A model generated the notes under the pieces. That model was not told the DNA's origin. It worked only from the letters and a program-made list of their open reading frames with translations, and did no database searches. Made by a program: the position numbers and the translations under genes. From UBA1206 sp045600105 (lineage in GTDB: Bacteria; Bacillota; Clostridia; Oscillospirales; CAG-382), in assembly GCA_045600105.1 (NCBI GenBank), contig JAZRXG010000034.1, positions 47,330 through 111,329 of the forward strand: a DNA stretch of 64,000 nucleotides. Reading direction: 5' to 3'. The first letter of the stretch is position 1. Every line of letters begins with the position of its first letter. Below are positions 51,053 through 59,713 of the stretch, one piece after another.

Positions 51053-52231
51053 TTATCCTATCAGTTCCTTAAAAATGGGGATCGCTTTTTCGCATACCGA
51101 GGTATCGACGCAGTAGGAAATGCGGACGAAACCGGGGCAGCCGAAGCCGGCGCCGGGAACGACGAGCAGGTCTTTTGCCTTAGCGCGTTCGGAGAACGCT
51201 TTGCCGTCGTTTTCGGGCGTTTTCACGAACAGATAGAACGCTCCGTCGGGCTTGGCACAGAAATAACCCATTTCGGTGAGCGCGTTATAAAGCAGGTCGC
51301 GGTTCGTTTTGTATACGTTAAGGTCGGGCTTTACGTCGGCGCATCTTGCGATGACCTTCTGTATCGCCGAGGGAGCGCAGACGTAGCCGAACTCTCTGGC
51401 GGCACCCGCGACCGCGTCGTATACGCGTTTTCTGTCCTCCACGCCGTCGCATACGAGGACGTAGCCGAGACGTTCGCCGGGGATGGAGAGCTTTTTGCTG
51501 TAAGAATAGCACACGATGGTGTTGCCGTAATATTTGGGGATGAACGGCACCCTGACGTCGCCGTAGACGAGCTCGCGGTAGGGCTCGTCGGAAACGATGT
51601 ATATGGGCTTGCCGAATTCGCGGCTCTTCTTTTCAAGCAGTGACGCAAGTTTTTTTATCGTTTCTTCGGTATACACGACGCCCGAGGGGTTGTTGGGCGA
51701 GTTGACGATGACCGCCTGCGTGTTCGCGTTGATGAGCGACTCGAGCTCGTCGAATTTTATCTGAAAATTCTCTTCGTCGGCGCTGACGACCTTGAGGTGT
51801 CCGCCGAGGACTTCGGAGAAGCATCTGTATTCGGGGAAGAACGGAGCGATCGCGATGAATTCGGTGTTTCCGTCAAGCGTGAGAGCGCCGAAAGTCGAGG
51901 TGAGCGACGCGGCGGCGCCGCAGGTCATGTAAAGATGCTCGGGACGGATATCCATTCCGTATGTCGCGGAAAGGGAAGACGAGATCGCGTTTCTCACTTC
52001 GTCGCAGCCGACCGCGGACGTGTAACCGTGAAGTGAAACGGGAGACTCGTTTTCGAGCAGGTCGATATAAGCCTGTTTGAGCTCCTCCGGAGCGGGTACG
52101 CTGGGATTGCCGAGCGAAAAATCGCATATATTTTCTTTGCCTACTATGGCGGCACGCTGTCTGCCGTATTCAAAAAGCTCTCTTATCGAGGAGCGCTGAC
52201 TGCCGAGAGTGTAGGATCTTTCGTTTACCAT
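51053..52231 (-). CDS. PLP-dependent aminotransferase (class I/II)
   Basis: A 392-residue fold-type I aminotransferase. Motifs are SLGNPSVPAPEE, NSPNNPSGVVYT, SDEPYRELVYG (Asp to the pyridine nitrogen), YSYSKKLSIPGERLGY (Schiff-base Lys) and FVRISYC (carboxylate Arg). It is most like aspartate/aromatic or alanine-type aminotransferases that are often annotated only generically. I use ATG 52231 (MVNERSYTLG), with AGAGG upstream. Confidence 0.9.
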   Translation of the reverse strand: MVNERSYTLGSQRSSIRELFEYGRQRAAIVGKENICDFSLGNPSVPAPEELKQAYIDLLENESPVSLHGYTSAVGCDEVRNAISSSLSATYGMDIRPEHLYMTCGAAASLTSTFGALTLDGNTEFIAIAPFFPEYRCFSEVLGGHLKVVSADEENFQIKFDELESLINANTQAVIVNSPNNPSGVVYTEETIKKLASLLEKKSREFGKPIYIVSDEPYRELVYGDVRVPFIPKYYGNTIVCYSYSKKLSIPGERLGYVLVCDGVEDRKRVYDAVAGAAREFGYVCAPSAIQKVIARCADVKPDLNVYKTNRDLLYNALTEMGYFCAKPDGAFYLFVKTPENDGKAFSERAKAKDLLVVPGAGFGCPGFVRISYCVDTSVCEKAIPIFKELIG

Positions 52232-52269
52232 ATCAAAATAACCTCTTTTCATTATATACATTATAATCA

Positions 52270-52297
52270 ATTATATTTACCGGAACGGAAAAGTCAA
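52270..52297 (-). promoter_or_regulatory. Aminotransferase promoter
   Basis: On the minus strand TTGACT (52292-52297), 16 bp, TATAAT (52270-52275), about 38 nt before the start codon. Confidence 0.75.
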
Positions 52298-52342
52298 GGG
52301 ATACGAATCAATTATTTTACGCCGTCCATAATAAAATTATGA

Positions 52343-52371
52343 TTGACAATAACGGAATAATGGTATATAAT
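52343..52371 (+). promoter_or_regulatory. Promoter of solute-binding lipoprotein gene 1
   Basis: TTGACA (52343-52348), 17 bp, TATAAT (52366-52371), 52 nt before the start codon. Confidence 0.85.
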
Positions 52372-52423
52372 CAAACATCATAAGCCGAATAAAATCGGCA
52401 AAAAATGTAAAGGGGTACAAAAT

Positions 52424-53962
52424 ATGAAAAAGACATTGGCGCTTCTGCTCTGCGTCCTGATGCTCGTTTCCGTTGCTCTTGCTTCCTGCGGCGAAGAAAC
52501 CGAGGAAAGCAAGGAGATCAAGGACGAAAGCAAAGCAACCGACACTTCTGCGGCAGATACAAGCGAAGAATCGTCTGCTCCCGTTAGCGACGACGATCCT
52601 TACCGTGACGAGAACGGCAAATACGTCGACAAAAACATCGACAAGTATTTTGATCCGGCATGGCAGGAGTACGGCGAATTCAAAGTAATGGTTTACAGCA
52701 ACGAACAGCAGGACACCTATTTCTCCGAAGAGATCGAATCTCTGTACGACACCACCGATGACAAGATCATCGAAGCCGTCAACCTCAGAAACGCCGAGAT
52801 CGAAGACAAGTACGGCATCAAAGTCAAAGCCGTCCCCGTCATGAGCGTTCCCGACGAAATGAGAAAACTCATGGCTTCCTCCAACGACGTTTTCGACGCA
52901 GCAATGCCTTTCATGGCAAGCGCCGCCACCTTCGCTCAGAACGGTGACCTCTATGATCTCACCGAGTTCGACTGCATCGACTTCAACGCTCCCTGGTGGG
53001 ACCAGAACGCAAACGCGTCCCTTTCCATCGCCGGCAGGATATTCTTCACCACCGGTGACCTTTCCATCATGCAGAATATCGTTTCCAACGGTATCGCGTT
53101 CAACAAAAAACTTCTTGCCGACAATTTCCCCGACGTCAACCTTTACGAGTTGGTAAGAGAAGGAAAATGGACCATCGATAAGTTCTATGAAATGTGCAAG
53201 GAATTCACCCGTCAGGGCGATGACAACGAAAAGATGGACGAAAACGACATCTGGGGCTCCATGGGCGGCAGCGACGTTCTCTATTTCGGCTCCGGCGAGA
53301 CCATCTGCGGCAAAGACGCGGACGACCTTCCCGTTCTCACCATCGGCTCCGACAACCAGCGTTCCATCGATGTTGCTCAGAAGGTTCTCGGATATCTTGA
53401 AGAAAAGGGCACCTGGTATGTCACCGTCAACGATTTCACCGATCAGACCGACAAATGGGGCAGAACCGTCAAGATCTTCGGTGAAGATCAGGCTCTCTTC
53501 GATATCTTCGCGTTCTCCGCTCTCAAGAAATTCAGAGCTTACGACGTGGTATACGGCGTCGTTCCCGTTCCCAAATACAACGAGGAACAGGACAGATATT
53601 TCTCCAAGTGCGTTGCCAACATGGCATACGGCGTATGTATTCCTCTTAACGTAAGAGACGCTGATTTCTCCGCGTTCATGCTCGAGCTCCTCGCCGTCGG
53701 CGGCAAGAACTATCTTTCTTCCGCTTATAAGACCGCGGTCCTCAAGGGCAAAGACGCCAACACCGAAGACGACGAAGAAATGCTCGGCATCATCTTCGAC
53801 AGCATCGTTTACGATCCCGCCATCGTTTACGCTTTCGGCGATATCAACAACATTTTCACCACCGCAACCTCCGGCACGCTCATTTCCAAGCTCGAAGAGC
53901 TCTCCGGCCCCGTTGACGAAGCCATCAACAAAATCGTTGAAGCTTACGACAGCATCGGCTGA
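52424..53962 (+). CDS. Extracellular solute-binding lipoprotein, copy 1
   Basis: A 512-residue lipoprotein: signal peptide, lipobox ALASC near residue 22, then an acidic Ser/Thr linker to about residue 65. The mature part has marks of the family 1 sugar-binding proteins of Clostridia: NAPWWDQNANASLSIAGR, TTGDLSIMQN, REGKWTIDKFYEMCK and GKDANTEDDEEMLG. Such proteins deliver oligosaccharides to ABC permeases. None is encoded here. The next gene is a close paralog, and each has its own promoter and terminator. Confidence 0.88.
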   Translation: MKKTLALLLCVLMLVSVALASCGEETEESKEIKDESKATDTSAADTSEESSAPVSDDDPYRDENGKYVDKNIDKYFDPAWQEYGEFKVMVYSNEQQDTYFSEEIESLYDTTDDKIIEAVNLRNAEIEDKYGIKVKAVPVMSVPDEMRKLMASSNDVFDAAMPFMASAATFAQNGDLYDLTEFDCIDFNAPWWDQNANASLSIAGRIFFTTGDLSIMQNIVSNGIAFNKKLLADNFPDVNLYELVREGKWTIDKFYEMCKEFTRQGDDNEKMDENDIWGSMGGSDVLYFGSGETICGKDADDLPVLTIGSDNQRSIDVAQKVLGYLEEKGTWYVTVNDFTDQTDKWGRTVKIFGEDQALFDIFAFSALKKFRAYDVVYGVVPVPKYNEEQDRYFSKCVANMAYGVCIPLNVRDADFSAFMLELLAVGGKNYLSSAYKTAVLKGKDANTEDDEEMLGIIFDSIVYDPAIVYAFGDINNIFTTATSGTLISKLEELSGPVDEAINKIVEAYDSIG

Positions 53963-53977
53963 TAAAAGATTTTCGGA

Positions 53978-54008
53978 GAATGCAGGCTTAATGCCTGCAT
54001 TCTTTTTA
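53978..54008 (+). terminator. Terminator after binding protein 1
   Basis: The perfect 10-bp stem GAATGCAGGC (53978-53987) with GCCTGCATTC (53993-54002) is followed by five T. Confidence 0.92.
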
Positions 54009-54047
54009 TATTTTTGTTGTTCCTATTTGCGATTTTCGGCATATTCA

Positions 54048-54076
54048 TTGACAAAGAACGTAATTTATTGTAAAAT
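54048..54076 (+). promoter_or_regulatory. Promoter of solute-binding lipoprotein gene 2
   Basis: TTGACA (54048-54053), 17 bp, TAAAAT (54071-54076). Confidence 0.8.
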
Positions 54077-54106
54077 AGAATACCAAAAATTACAAGGAGT
54101 TTAATC

Positions 54107-55651
54107 ATGAAAAAGACGCTGGCACTCATTCTCTGCCTCGTTCTTCTCGCGTCCCTCGTTTTCGTAAGCTGCGGCGAAGAAGAAAACGGCGGAAACGAAA
54201 GCAAGAATACCGAGCAGAGCAAAGAAACCGAAAATTCCGGGGAAACTTCGGCTTCCGAAGAATCCGGGAGCGACAATTCCGAAGATCCCTATCAGGATGA
54301 AAACGGCAAGTACGTCAAAAAGGACGGTGCCGGATTCAAGGATGAATGGAGAGACTACGGCGAATTCAAAGTCCTCGTTTACAGCAACGAGATACAGAAC
54401 ACCTATTTCTCCGAAGAGATCGAATCTCTTTACGACACCACCGACGACAAGATAATCGAAGCCGTCAATACCAGAAACCAGGAGATCGAAGACAAATACG
54501 GCATCAAGGTCAAAGCCGTTGCCGTCAGCGACGCTTACGGCGAAATGCTCAAGACCATGTCGGCTTTCGACGATAACTACGACGCCGCGATGCCCTTTAT
54601 GACGGGCGCCGCGATCCTCGCTCAGAACGGCGACCTTTATGACCTTACCGAGCTTGACGATTACATCGACCTCGACGCTCCCTGGTGGAACCAGAACGCG
54701 AACGCGTCTCTTTCCATCGCGGGCAGACTCTTCTTCACCACCGGCGATATCTCCATCATGCAGAACATCGTGTCAAGCGGCATCGCGTTCAACAAAGAGC
54801 TCATGGCAGAGTCATTCCCCGACGTAAATATGTATGAGCTCGTCAGAGAAGGCAAGTGGACGATCGATAAATTCTATGAAATGTGCAAAGCGTTCACCCG
54901 TCAGGGCGACGACAATGACAAGATGGACGAAAACGATATATGGGGCTCAATGGGCGCAAGCGACAGCCTCTATTTCGCTTCCGGCGAGACTATCTGCGGC
55001 AAGGATGCCAACGATATCCCCATCATCACCATCGGTTCAGGCAACCAGCGTTCCATCGACGTCGCTCAGAAGGTCATAGGTTACCTCAAGGAAAAGGGCA
55101 CCTGGTGCGTCAACGTTGAAGACTTCACCGACCAGACCGACAAATGGGGCAGGACCGTCAAGATCTTCGGCGAAGGTCAGGCACTTTTCGATTCCTTCGC
55201 TTTCTCCGCTCTCAAAAAGTTCAGAGCTTATCCCGTCGTTTACGGTGTGGTCCCTCTTCCCAAATATAACGAGATACAGGACACCTATTTTTCCAGATGC
55301 TCCGCTAACGCGGCGTACGGCACCTGCATTCCCAAATGCGTCAAGGACGTTGAATTCTCCGCGTTCATGGTCGAAGCCCTCGCGGTAGGCGGCAAGAACT
55401 ACGTCACTCCCGCTTACAAGACCGCGGTCCTCATGGGTAAGGACGCCAACACCGAGGAAGACGAGGAAATGCTCGGCATCATCTTCGACAATATCCTCTA
55501 CGACCCCGCTCTCGTATATCAGTTCGGTGATATCAACAAAATAATCACCAATTCCAACACCGACAACCTCATTTCCAACCTCGAAAGCCTCGTTCCCAGC
55601 GTTGAGGCTGCCATCGAGCAGATCGTTGAAAAATACGAATCCATAGATTGA
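54107..55651 (+). CDS. Extracellular solute-binding lipoprotein, copy 2
   Basis: A 514-residue lipoprotein closely matching the preceding gene over the mature domain (roughly three quarters identical by eye, not computed). Shared blocks include YFSEEIESLYDTTDDKIIEA, NQNANASLSIAGR, KWTIDKFYEMCK and KWGRTVKIFGE. The lipobox is FVSC and the linker differs in sequence and length. Divergence is concentrated in the linker, the loop after IKVKAV, and the C-terminal 40 residues. A tandem duplication with separate promoters best explains the pair. Confidence 0.88.
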   Translation: MKKTLALILCLVLLASLVFVSCGEEENGGNESKNTEQSKETENSGETSASEESGSDNSEDPYQDENGKYVKKDGAGFKDEWRDYGEFKVLVYSNEIQNTYFSEEIESLYDTTDDKIIEAVNTRNQEIEDKYGIKVKAVAVSDAYGEMLKTMSAFDDNYDAAMPFMTGAAILAQNGDLYDLTELDDYIDLDAPWWNQNANASLSIAGRLFFTTGDISIMQNIVSSGIAFNKELMAESFPDVNMYELVREGKWTIDKFYEMCKAFTRQGDDNDKMDENDIWGSMGASDSLYFASGETICGKDANDIPIITIGSGNQRSIDVAQKVIGYLKEKGTWCVNVEDFTDQTDKWGRTVKIFGEGQALFDSFAFSALKKFRAYPVVYGVVPLPKYNEIQDTYFSRCSANAAYGTCIPKCVKDVEFSAFMVEALAVGGKNYVTPAYKTAVLMGKDANTEEDEEMLGIIFDNILYDPALVYQFGDINKIITNSNTDNLISNLESLVPSVEAAIEQIVEKYESID

Positions 55652-55668
55652 CGAAATCGGATAAAAAG

Positions 55669-55698
55669 AAAATGCAGACCTTTTTGTCTGCATTTTTT
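55669..55698. terminator. Terminator between converging genes
   Basis: The 11-bp stem AAAATGCAGAC (55669-55679) with GTCTGCATTTT (55686-55696) has a T run after and A-rich sequence before. It serves the genes ending at 55651 and 55713. Confidence 0.9.
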
Positions 55699-55712
55699 AT
55701 GCTTTTTTATTA

Positions 55713-56390
55713 TCAGAGCGAATCGTCGTCGGCGATCATTCTCGCGCAGATGATGTCAAGGTTGCCGTTTCTGATCCTGAGCTCGTCGATGAATTCCTTT
55801 TCCTTGGACGCCTCCTTGAGCGTGAGGTGATACTGGAGACGGAAGAGGGAACCCATATTCGTCGTTCTGACCTTGAGGAGCTCGCATTTGTCGGTGTATT
55901 TTTCAAACAGATCGTCAAAAACCTCGGTGTAGTTGAGCGATTCGGGGATGGTGATGCGGAGCGCTCTTTCTCTGTCACCGGCTTCGCCGAACCTGGTGAT
56001 GGTGAGGATGATGAGGAAGGAGAGCATAATGATCGTGAAAATGAACGCGATGCCTATGTATCCCGTTCCGCAGGCAACGCCTATCGCGGTCGCGAGGAAG
56101 AGGAAGCAAAGCTCTTTGGCGGAGCCCTGCGCCGAACGGAACTTGATGAGGCTGAACGCGCCGGCGACTCCGATGCCGATGCCGATGTTGCCGCTGACGA
56201 ACATTATGAGCACCATTATTATGGACGGGATGACCGCGAGCGTCACGACGAACGTCTTGGTGTAGGTGTTTCTGAACATGAACGTCAGCGCGGTCGCGAT
56301 GCCGAGTATGACGGCGGCAGCAAGGCATACGAAGAAATAGACCTTGATATCCGAATCGTATTTGATTATCGTATCGAAAATGAATGACAT
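55713..56390 (-). CDS. DUF4956 membrane protein
   Basis: A 225-residue protein with about four spans (residues 15-40, 43-65, 68-90 and 105-130) and a soluble C-terminal half. GIGVAGAFSLIKFRSAQGSAKEL is the family hallmark. DUF4956 proteins accompany VTC-type polyphosphate polymerases. It overlaps the VTC gene by one nt (TAATG). Its role, perhaps as a channel or membrane partner for the polymer, is inferred. Confidence 0.88.
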   Translation of the reverse strand: MSFIFDTIIKYDSDIKVYFFVCLAAAVILGIATALTFMFRNTYTKTFVVTLAVIPSIIMVLIMFVSGNIGIGIGVAGAFSLIKFRSAQGSAKELCFLFLATAIGVACGTGYIGIAFIFTIIMLSFLIILTITRFGEAGDRERALRITIPESLNYTEVFDDLFEKYTDKCELLKVRTTNMGSLFRLQYHLTLKEASKEKEFIDELRIRNGNLDIICARMIADDDSL

Positions 56391-57103
56391 TATATGACTC
56401 CTTCTGTTTCAAGCTTGTTTAACAGCAGCGCGTTGTGCGCCGTGCCGAATTTTGAAAACGTGGTGGGGAATACGCGGCATTCGTCGAGTGCCCTTGAAAG
56501 CCAGAGCGGCATCGCCCCGAGTATCTTGAGCTCCATGAGCCGCGTGCCTTCTTCAAGCAGCGGTGTGCCGAAATTGCCTTTTTCTATCAGCAGCTCGTTC
56601 GTGCGGTACGTTATCTCGCTGTCAAAGGTTATCCGCGACGCCGTCCCGTCGGTGCTGATGTATGACAGACGGTGATACGAAATGTACATCGCGGGGCTGA
56701 CGCCCTTGTAATAGTTCATGAAATACTCAATTTCGCGCACTATCTGCGTTCTTGACCGCGGTGTCACTCCGTCGTTGAGGAAAGCGACCGCTTCCTTGTA
56801 TGGGAGCATCACGCGCCTTTTATATACGATGCCTTTGAATTTCTTTTTCAGCTCCACGAAGACCTTCGTGTCGTCCTCGGGCATCGCGTAGGCGCGCAGC
56901 CTCAGCTTTTCTTTGTATATCGGTTTGCCTGCCGAGTCGCGCACTATGCGGTCGTCGTCGGTGTCGTAATAGATGTTGTAAATGTACGAATCGGGGAATT
57001 CGTCCGGCACACATTCTTTGGCGATATACTTTCCGAGTGATCTGTACTGCTCGTCGGTGATGATGTATTTTTTTTCTATTCTCTCAAAAATGCTTCCGCC
57101 CAA
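56390..57103 (-). CDS. VTC-domain polyphosphate polymerase-like protein
   Basis: A 237-residue protein with the VTC triphosphate-tunnel pattern: FERIEKKYIIT at the N-terminus, YNIYYDTDDDRIVR, KEKLRLRAY, KVFVELKKKFKGIVYKRR and LMELKILGAMP near the end. The alternating Lys/Arg/Glu residues of the tunnel are present. The start is TTG 57103, with GAGGTG 7 nt upstream. The family makes polyphosphate from nucleotides in eukaryotes; the bacterial product is less certain. The usual third partner, CotH kinase, is absent here. Confidence 0.85.
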   Translation of the reverse strand: MGGSIFERIEKKYIITDEQYRSLGKYIAKECVPDEFPDSYIYNIYYDTDDDRIVRDSAGKPIYKEKLRLRAYAMPEDDTKVFVELKKKFKGIVYKRRVMLPYKEAVAFLNDGVTPRSRTQIVREIEYFMNYYKGVSPAMYISYHRLSYISTDGTASRITFDSEITYRTNELLIEKGNFGTPLLEEGTRLMELKILGAMPLWLSRALDECRVFPTTFSKFGTAHNALLLNKLETEGVI

Positions 57104-57168
57104 CCGACGTCACCTCGCTTCGTGCGTTATTATACAAAGAAACGCCTAAAACGCTCCTTAAACCGAAA

Positions 57169-57202
57169 ATTAACGTGTGTACGATGGCGCACACACGTTA
57201 AT
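57169..57202. promoter_or_regulatory. Perfect 12-bp inverted repeat
   Basis: ATTAACGTGTGT (57169-57180) and ACACACGTTAAT (57191-57202), separated by 10 nt. It lies 48 nt after serA and 66 nt before the VTC start. On the minus strand the trailing T run is only four, so it could be a weak serA terminator or an operator for the VTC pair. Confidence 0.6.
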
Positions 57203-57249
57203 TATACGGATATTTTCTGATTTGTCAATAATTATCGGATTTTTTGTCG

Positions 57250-58413
57250 TTATGCGATAACGATCACTCTGATAACTCCTTCGAGCTTCTTGACGTCGTC
57301 AACGATGTCGTCGGTGATCCTGGAGTCGGCATCGATGATGGTGGCGGCGTAATTGCCCTTGGAACGGTTGGACATGGAGTCGATGTTCACCTTGTCGTCG
57401 CCGAGGACAGCGGAAATGTTGGCGAGCATGGACGGGATGTTCTTGTGAAGAACGACCATTCTGTTGGCGGTGTTTCTGGGCTGAGAAATGGAAGGATAGT
57501 TGACGCTGTTGGTGATGTTGCCGTTTTCGAGGTAATCGATGAGTTCGGCGGCAGCCATCTTGGCGCAGTTTTCTTCGGATTCGGGAGTGGAAGCACCGAG
57601 GTGCGGGATGCATACGGTGTTCTTATAGCCGAGGATCTCGTCGTTGGGGAAGTCGGTAACGTAGGACGCGACTTTTCCGCTGTCGAGAGCGGCTTTGAGG
57701 TCGTCGTTATTCACAAGGTCGCCTCTCGCGAGGTTGATGATGCGGACGCCGTCCTTCATCTTGGCGATGGTTTCGGCATTGATCATTCCGCGGGTCTCGT
57801 TGGTGGAGGGGACGTGGATGGTGATGTAATCGGAAACGGCGTATACTTCGTCGTAGGTGTTGGCTTTCTTTACGGTCTTGTTGAGGCTCCATGCGGCGTT
57901 TACGGTGATGTAGGGGTCGCAGCCGACGACGGTCATGCCGAGGACGTCAGCCGTGTTCGCTACCATACCGCCGATGGCGCCGAGTCCGATGACGCCGAGG
58001 GTCTTGCCGAGAAGCTCGGGACCTACGAAAGCGGATTTGCCTTTTTCGACCTGCTTGGCGACGTCGCCGGTGCCGACGAGGGTCTTTGCCCATTCGATAC
58101 CGCCCGCGATGTTGCGTGAAGCGAGGAGAAGAGCGGCGATGGAAAGCTCCTTGACGCCGTTGGCGTTCGCGCCCGGAGTGTTGAACACGACGATGCCTTC
58201 ATCGGCGCATTTGTCGATGGGGATGTTGTTGACGCCCGCACCCGCTCTCGCGATGGCTTTGAGGGACGCTGGGAAAGCGACCTCGTGCAGAGCGGCGGAA
58301 CGTACGAGCACGCCGGCGTAGTCTTCGAGCTCTTCGCCGAGAGCGTATTTTTCTATATCGAATTTATCAAGACCGACCTTGTCGATCTTATTGAAAAGCT
58401 TGATATTAGTCAT
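57250..58413 (-). CDS. serA: D-3-phosphoglycerate dehydrogenase
   Basis: A 387-residue first enzyme of serine synthesis. NAD-binding GLGAIGGMVANTADVLGM, catalytic Arg in NLARGDLVNN, Glu and His around PHLGASTPESEENCA, and a C-terminal ACT domain (about 315-387) for regulation are visible. It is the short form lacking the extra ASB domain. It starts on the serC stop codon (one-nt overlap). Confidence 0.95.
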   Translation of the reverse strand: MTNIKLFNKIDKVGLDKFDIEKYALGEELEDYAGVLVRSAALHEVAFPASLKAIARAGAGVNNIPIDKCADEGIVVFNTPGANANGVKELSIAALLLASRNIAGGIEWAKTLVGTGDVAKQVEKGKSAFVGPELLGKTLGVIGLGAIGGMVANTADVLGMTVVGCDPYITVNAAWSLNKTVKKANTYDEVYAVSDYITIHVPSTNETRGMINAETIAKMKDGVRIINLARGDLVNNDDLKAALDSGKVASYVTDFPNDEILGYKNTVCIPHLGASTPESEENCAKMAAAELIDYLENGNITNSVNYPSISQPRNTANRMVVLHKNIPSMLANISAVLGDDKVNIDSMSNRSKGNYAATIIDADSRITDDIVDDVKKLEGVIRVIVIA

Positions 58414-59486
58414 TATGCGTTTTTCCCTTCAAATTCTTTCATGAATTCCACGAGTTTTTCGACGCCTTCGGTGGGCATGGCGTTGTAGATGGAGGCTCTC
58501 ATGCCGCCTACGGAGCGGTGACCCTTGACGTTGAGGAAGCCGTTTGCGGTCGCTTCTGAGCAGAACTTCTTGTCGAGGTCGGGATCTCCGGTGACGAAGC
58601 ATACGTTCATAAGAGAACGGAACTGCTTTTCGGCAGTCGGCTTGAAGAGCTTGGAGGTGTCGAGATAATCGTAGAGGATGGCTGCTTTGTGCTCGTTGAT
58701 CTTCTTCATTTCTTCAAGACCGCCGAGTCCGAGGAGCCATTTGTAAACGAGGCCCGCGACGTAGATGGCGTAGCAGGGAGGAGTGTTGTACATGGAGTCG
58801 TTCTCCGCCTGAGTCTTCCAGTCGAGCATAACGGGCGTTTCGGGACGTGCGCTGCCGAGGAGGTCTTCGCGTACGATAACGACGGTAAGGCCTGCGGGAG
58901 CCATGTTCTTCTGAGCGCCGGCATAGATGACGCCGAACTTGGAAACGTCGATGGGCTGAGACATGATGAACGAAGACATATCCGCTACGAGAGGAATGTC
59001 GCCGGTTTCGGGGATATAATCAAAGGTGGTACCGAAAATGGTGTTGTTGTAGCAGATGTGAACGTAGTCCGCGTCGGGAGAGAATTCGGTAACGTGGGGA
59101 ACGTAGGTGAAATTCTTGTCCTTGGAAGTTGCGAGCACGGTCACTTTGCCGTATTTTTCAGCCTCTTTGGCGGCTTTGCCCGAGAACTGACCGCTTACGA
59201 TGTAGTCGGCTTTGCCGGTCTTCATAAGGTTGAGGGGAACTGCCGAGAACTGTGTCGTGGCGCCGCCCTGAAGGAAGAGGACCTTGTAGTTGTCGGGAAC
59301 GTTCAGAAGCTTTCTGAAGTTGGCTTCGGTTTCTTTAATGATCGCATCGTATACTGACGATCGGTGACTCATCTCCATCACGGACATTCCTGATCCGTTG
59401 AAATCGGTCATTTCCTTTGCCGCGATCTCAAGGACGGGAAGGGGAAGCATGGACGGGCCTGCCGAAAAATTAAATACTCTGCTCAT
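58413..59486 (-). CDS. serC: Phosphoserine aminotransferase
   Basis: A 357-residue PLP enzyme converting phosphohydroxypyruvate to phosphoserine. N-terminal FNFSAGPSMLPLPVLE, SHRSSVYDAIIKE, the PLP lysine in YAGAQKNMAPAGL, and GGMRASIYNAMP are diagnostic. serC-serA is the usual Clostridia arrangement. serB is not in the window. Confidence 0.97.
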   Translation of the reverse strand: MSRVFNFSAGPSMLPLPVLEIAAKEMTDFNGSGMSVMEMSHRSSVYDAIIKETEANFRKLLNVPDNYKVLFLQGGATTQFSAVPLNLMKTGKADYIVSGQFSGKAAKEAEKYGKVTVLATSKDKNFTYVPHVTEFSPDADYVHICYNNTIFGTTFDYIPETGDIPLVADMSSFIMSQPIDVSKFGVIYAGAQKNMAPAGLTVVIVREDLLGSARPETPVMLDWKTQAENDSMYNTPPCYAIYVAGLVYKWLLGLGGLEEMKKINEHKAAILYDYLDTSKLFKPTAEKQFRSLMNVCFVTGDPDLDKKFCSEATANGFLNVKGHRSVGGMRASIYNAMPTEGVEKLVEFMKEFEGKNA

Positions 59487-59541
59487 TGTTAAAACCTCTT
59501 TTTGATAGAATTTGTATACTTCTTGAATAAGTATATGCGTT

Positions 59542-59570
59542 ACTATACTACAAACGATCGATTAAGTCAA
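59542..59570 (-). promoter_or_regulatory. serCA promoter
   Basis: On the minus strand TTGACT (59565-59570), 17 bp, TATAGT (59542-59547). The leader is only about 50 nt, too short for a T-box. Confidence 0.75.
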
Positions 59571-59640
59571 GTGATTTTGCAATATTTGTTCGTCAAAAAT
59601 CGAAAAAAATGAATAAAACGCATACAATTGCGCTTTGCTA

Positions 59641-59669
59641 TTGACAAATTTGAGATAAATCGGTATAAT
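59641..59669 (+). promoter_or_regulatory. Promoter of the second Gfo/Idh gene
   Basis: TTGACA (59641-59646), 17 bp, TATAAT (59664-59669), 44 nt before the start codon. Confidence 0.85.
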
Positions 59670-59713
59670 TATTGCAAACTGTTGATAAAACTTTATGGGA
59701 AAGGCGGAAAAAT

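Noticed and set aside
52424..55651. A single duplicated gene produced by assembly error
   Set aside because: The copies differ throughout, including lipoboxes, linkers, promoters and terminators, so they are true paralogs.
59487..59541. T-box or other amino-acid leader before serCA
   Set aside because: The leader is about 50 nt and has no T-box sequence or terminator hairpin.
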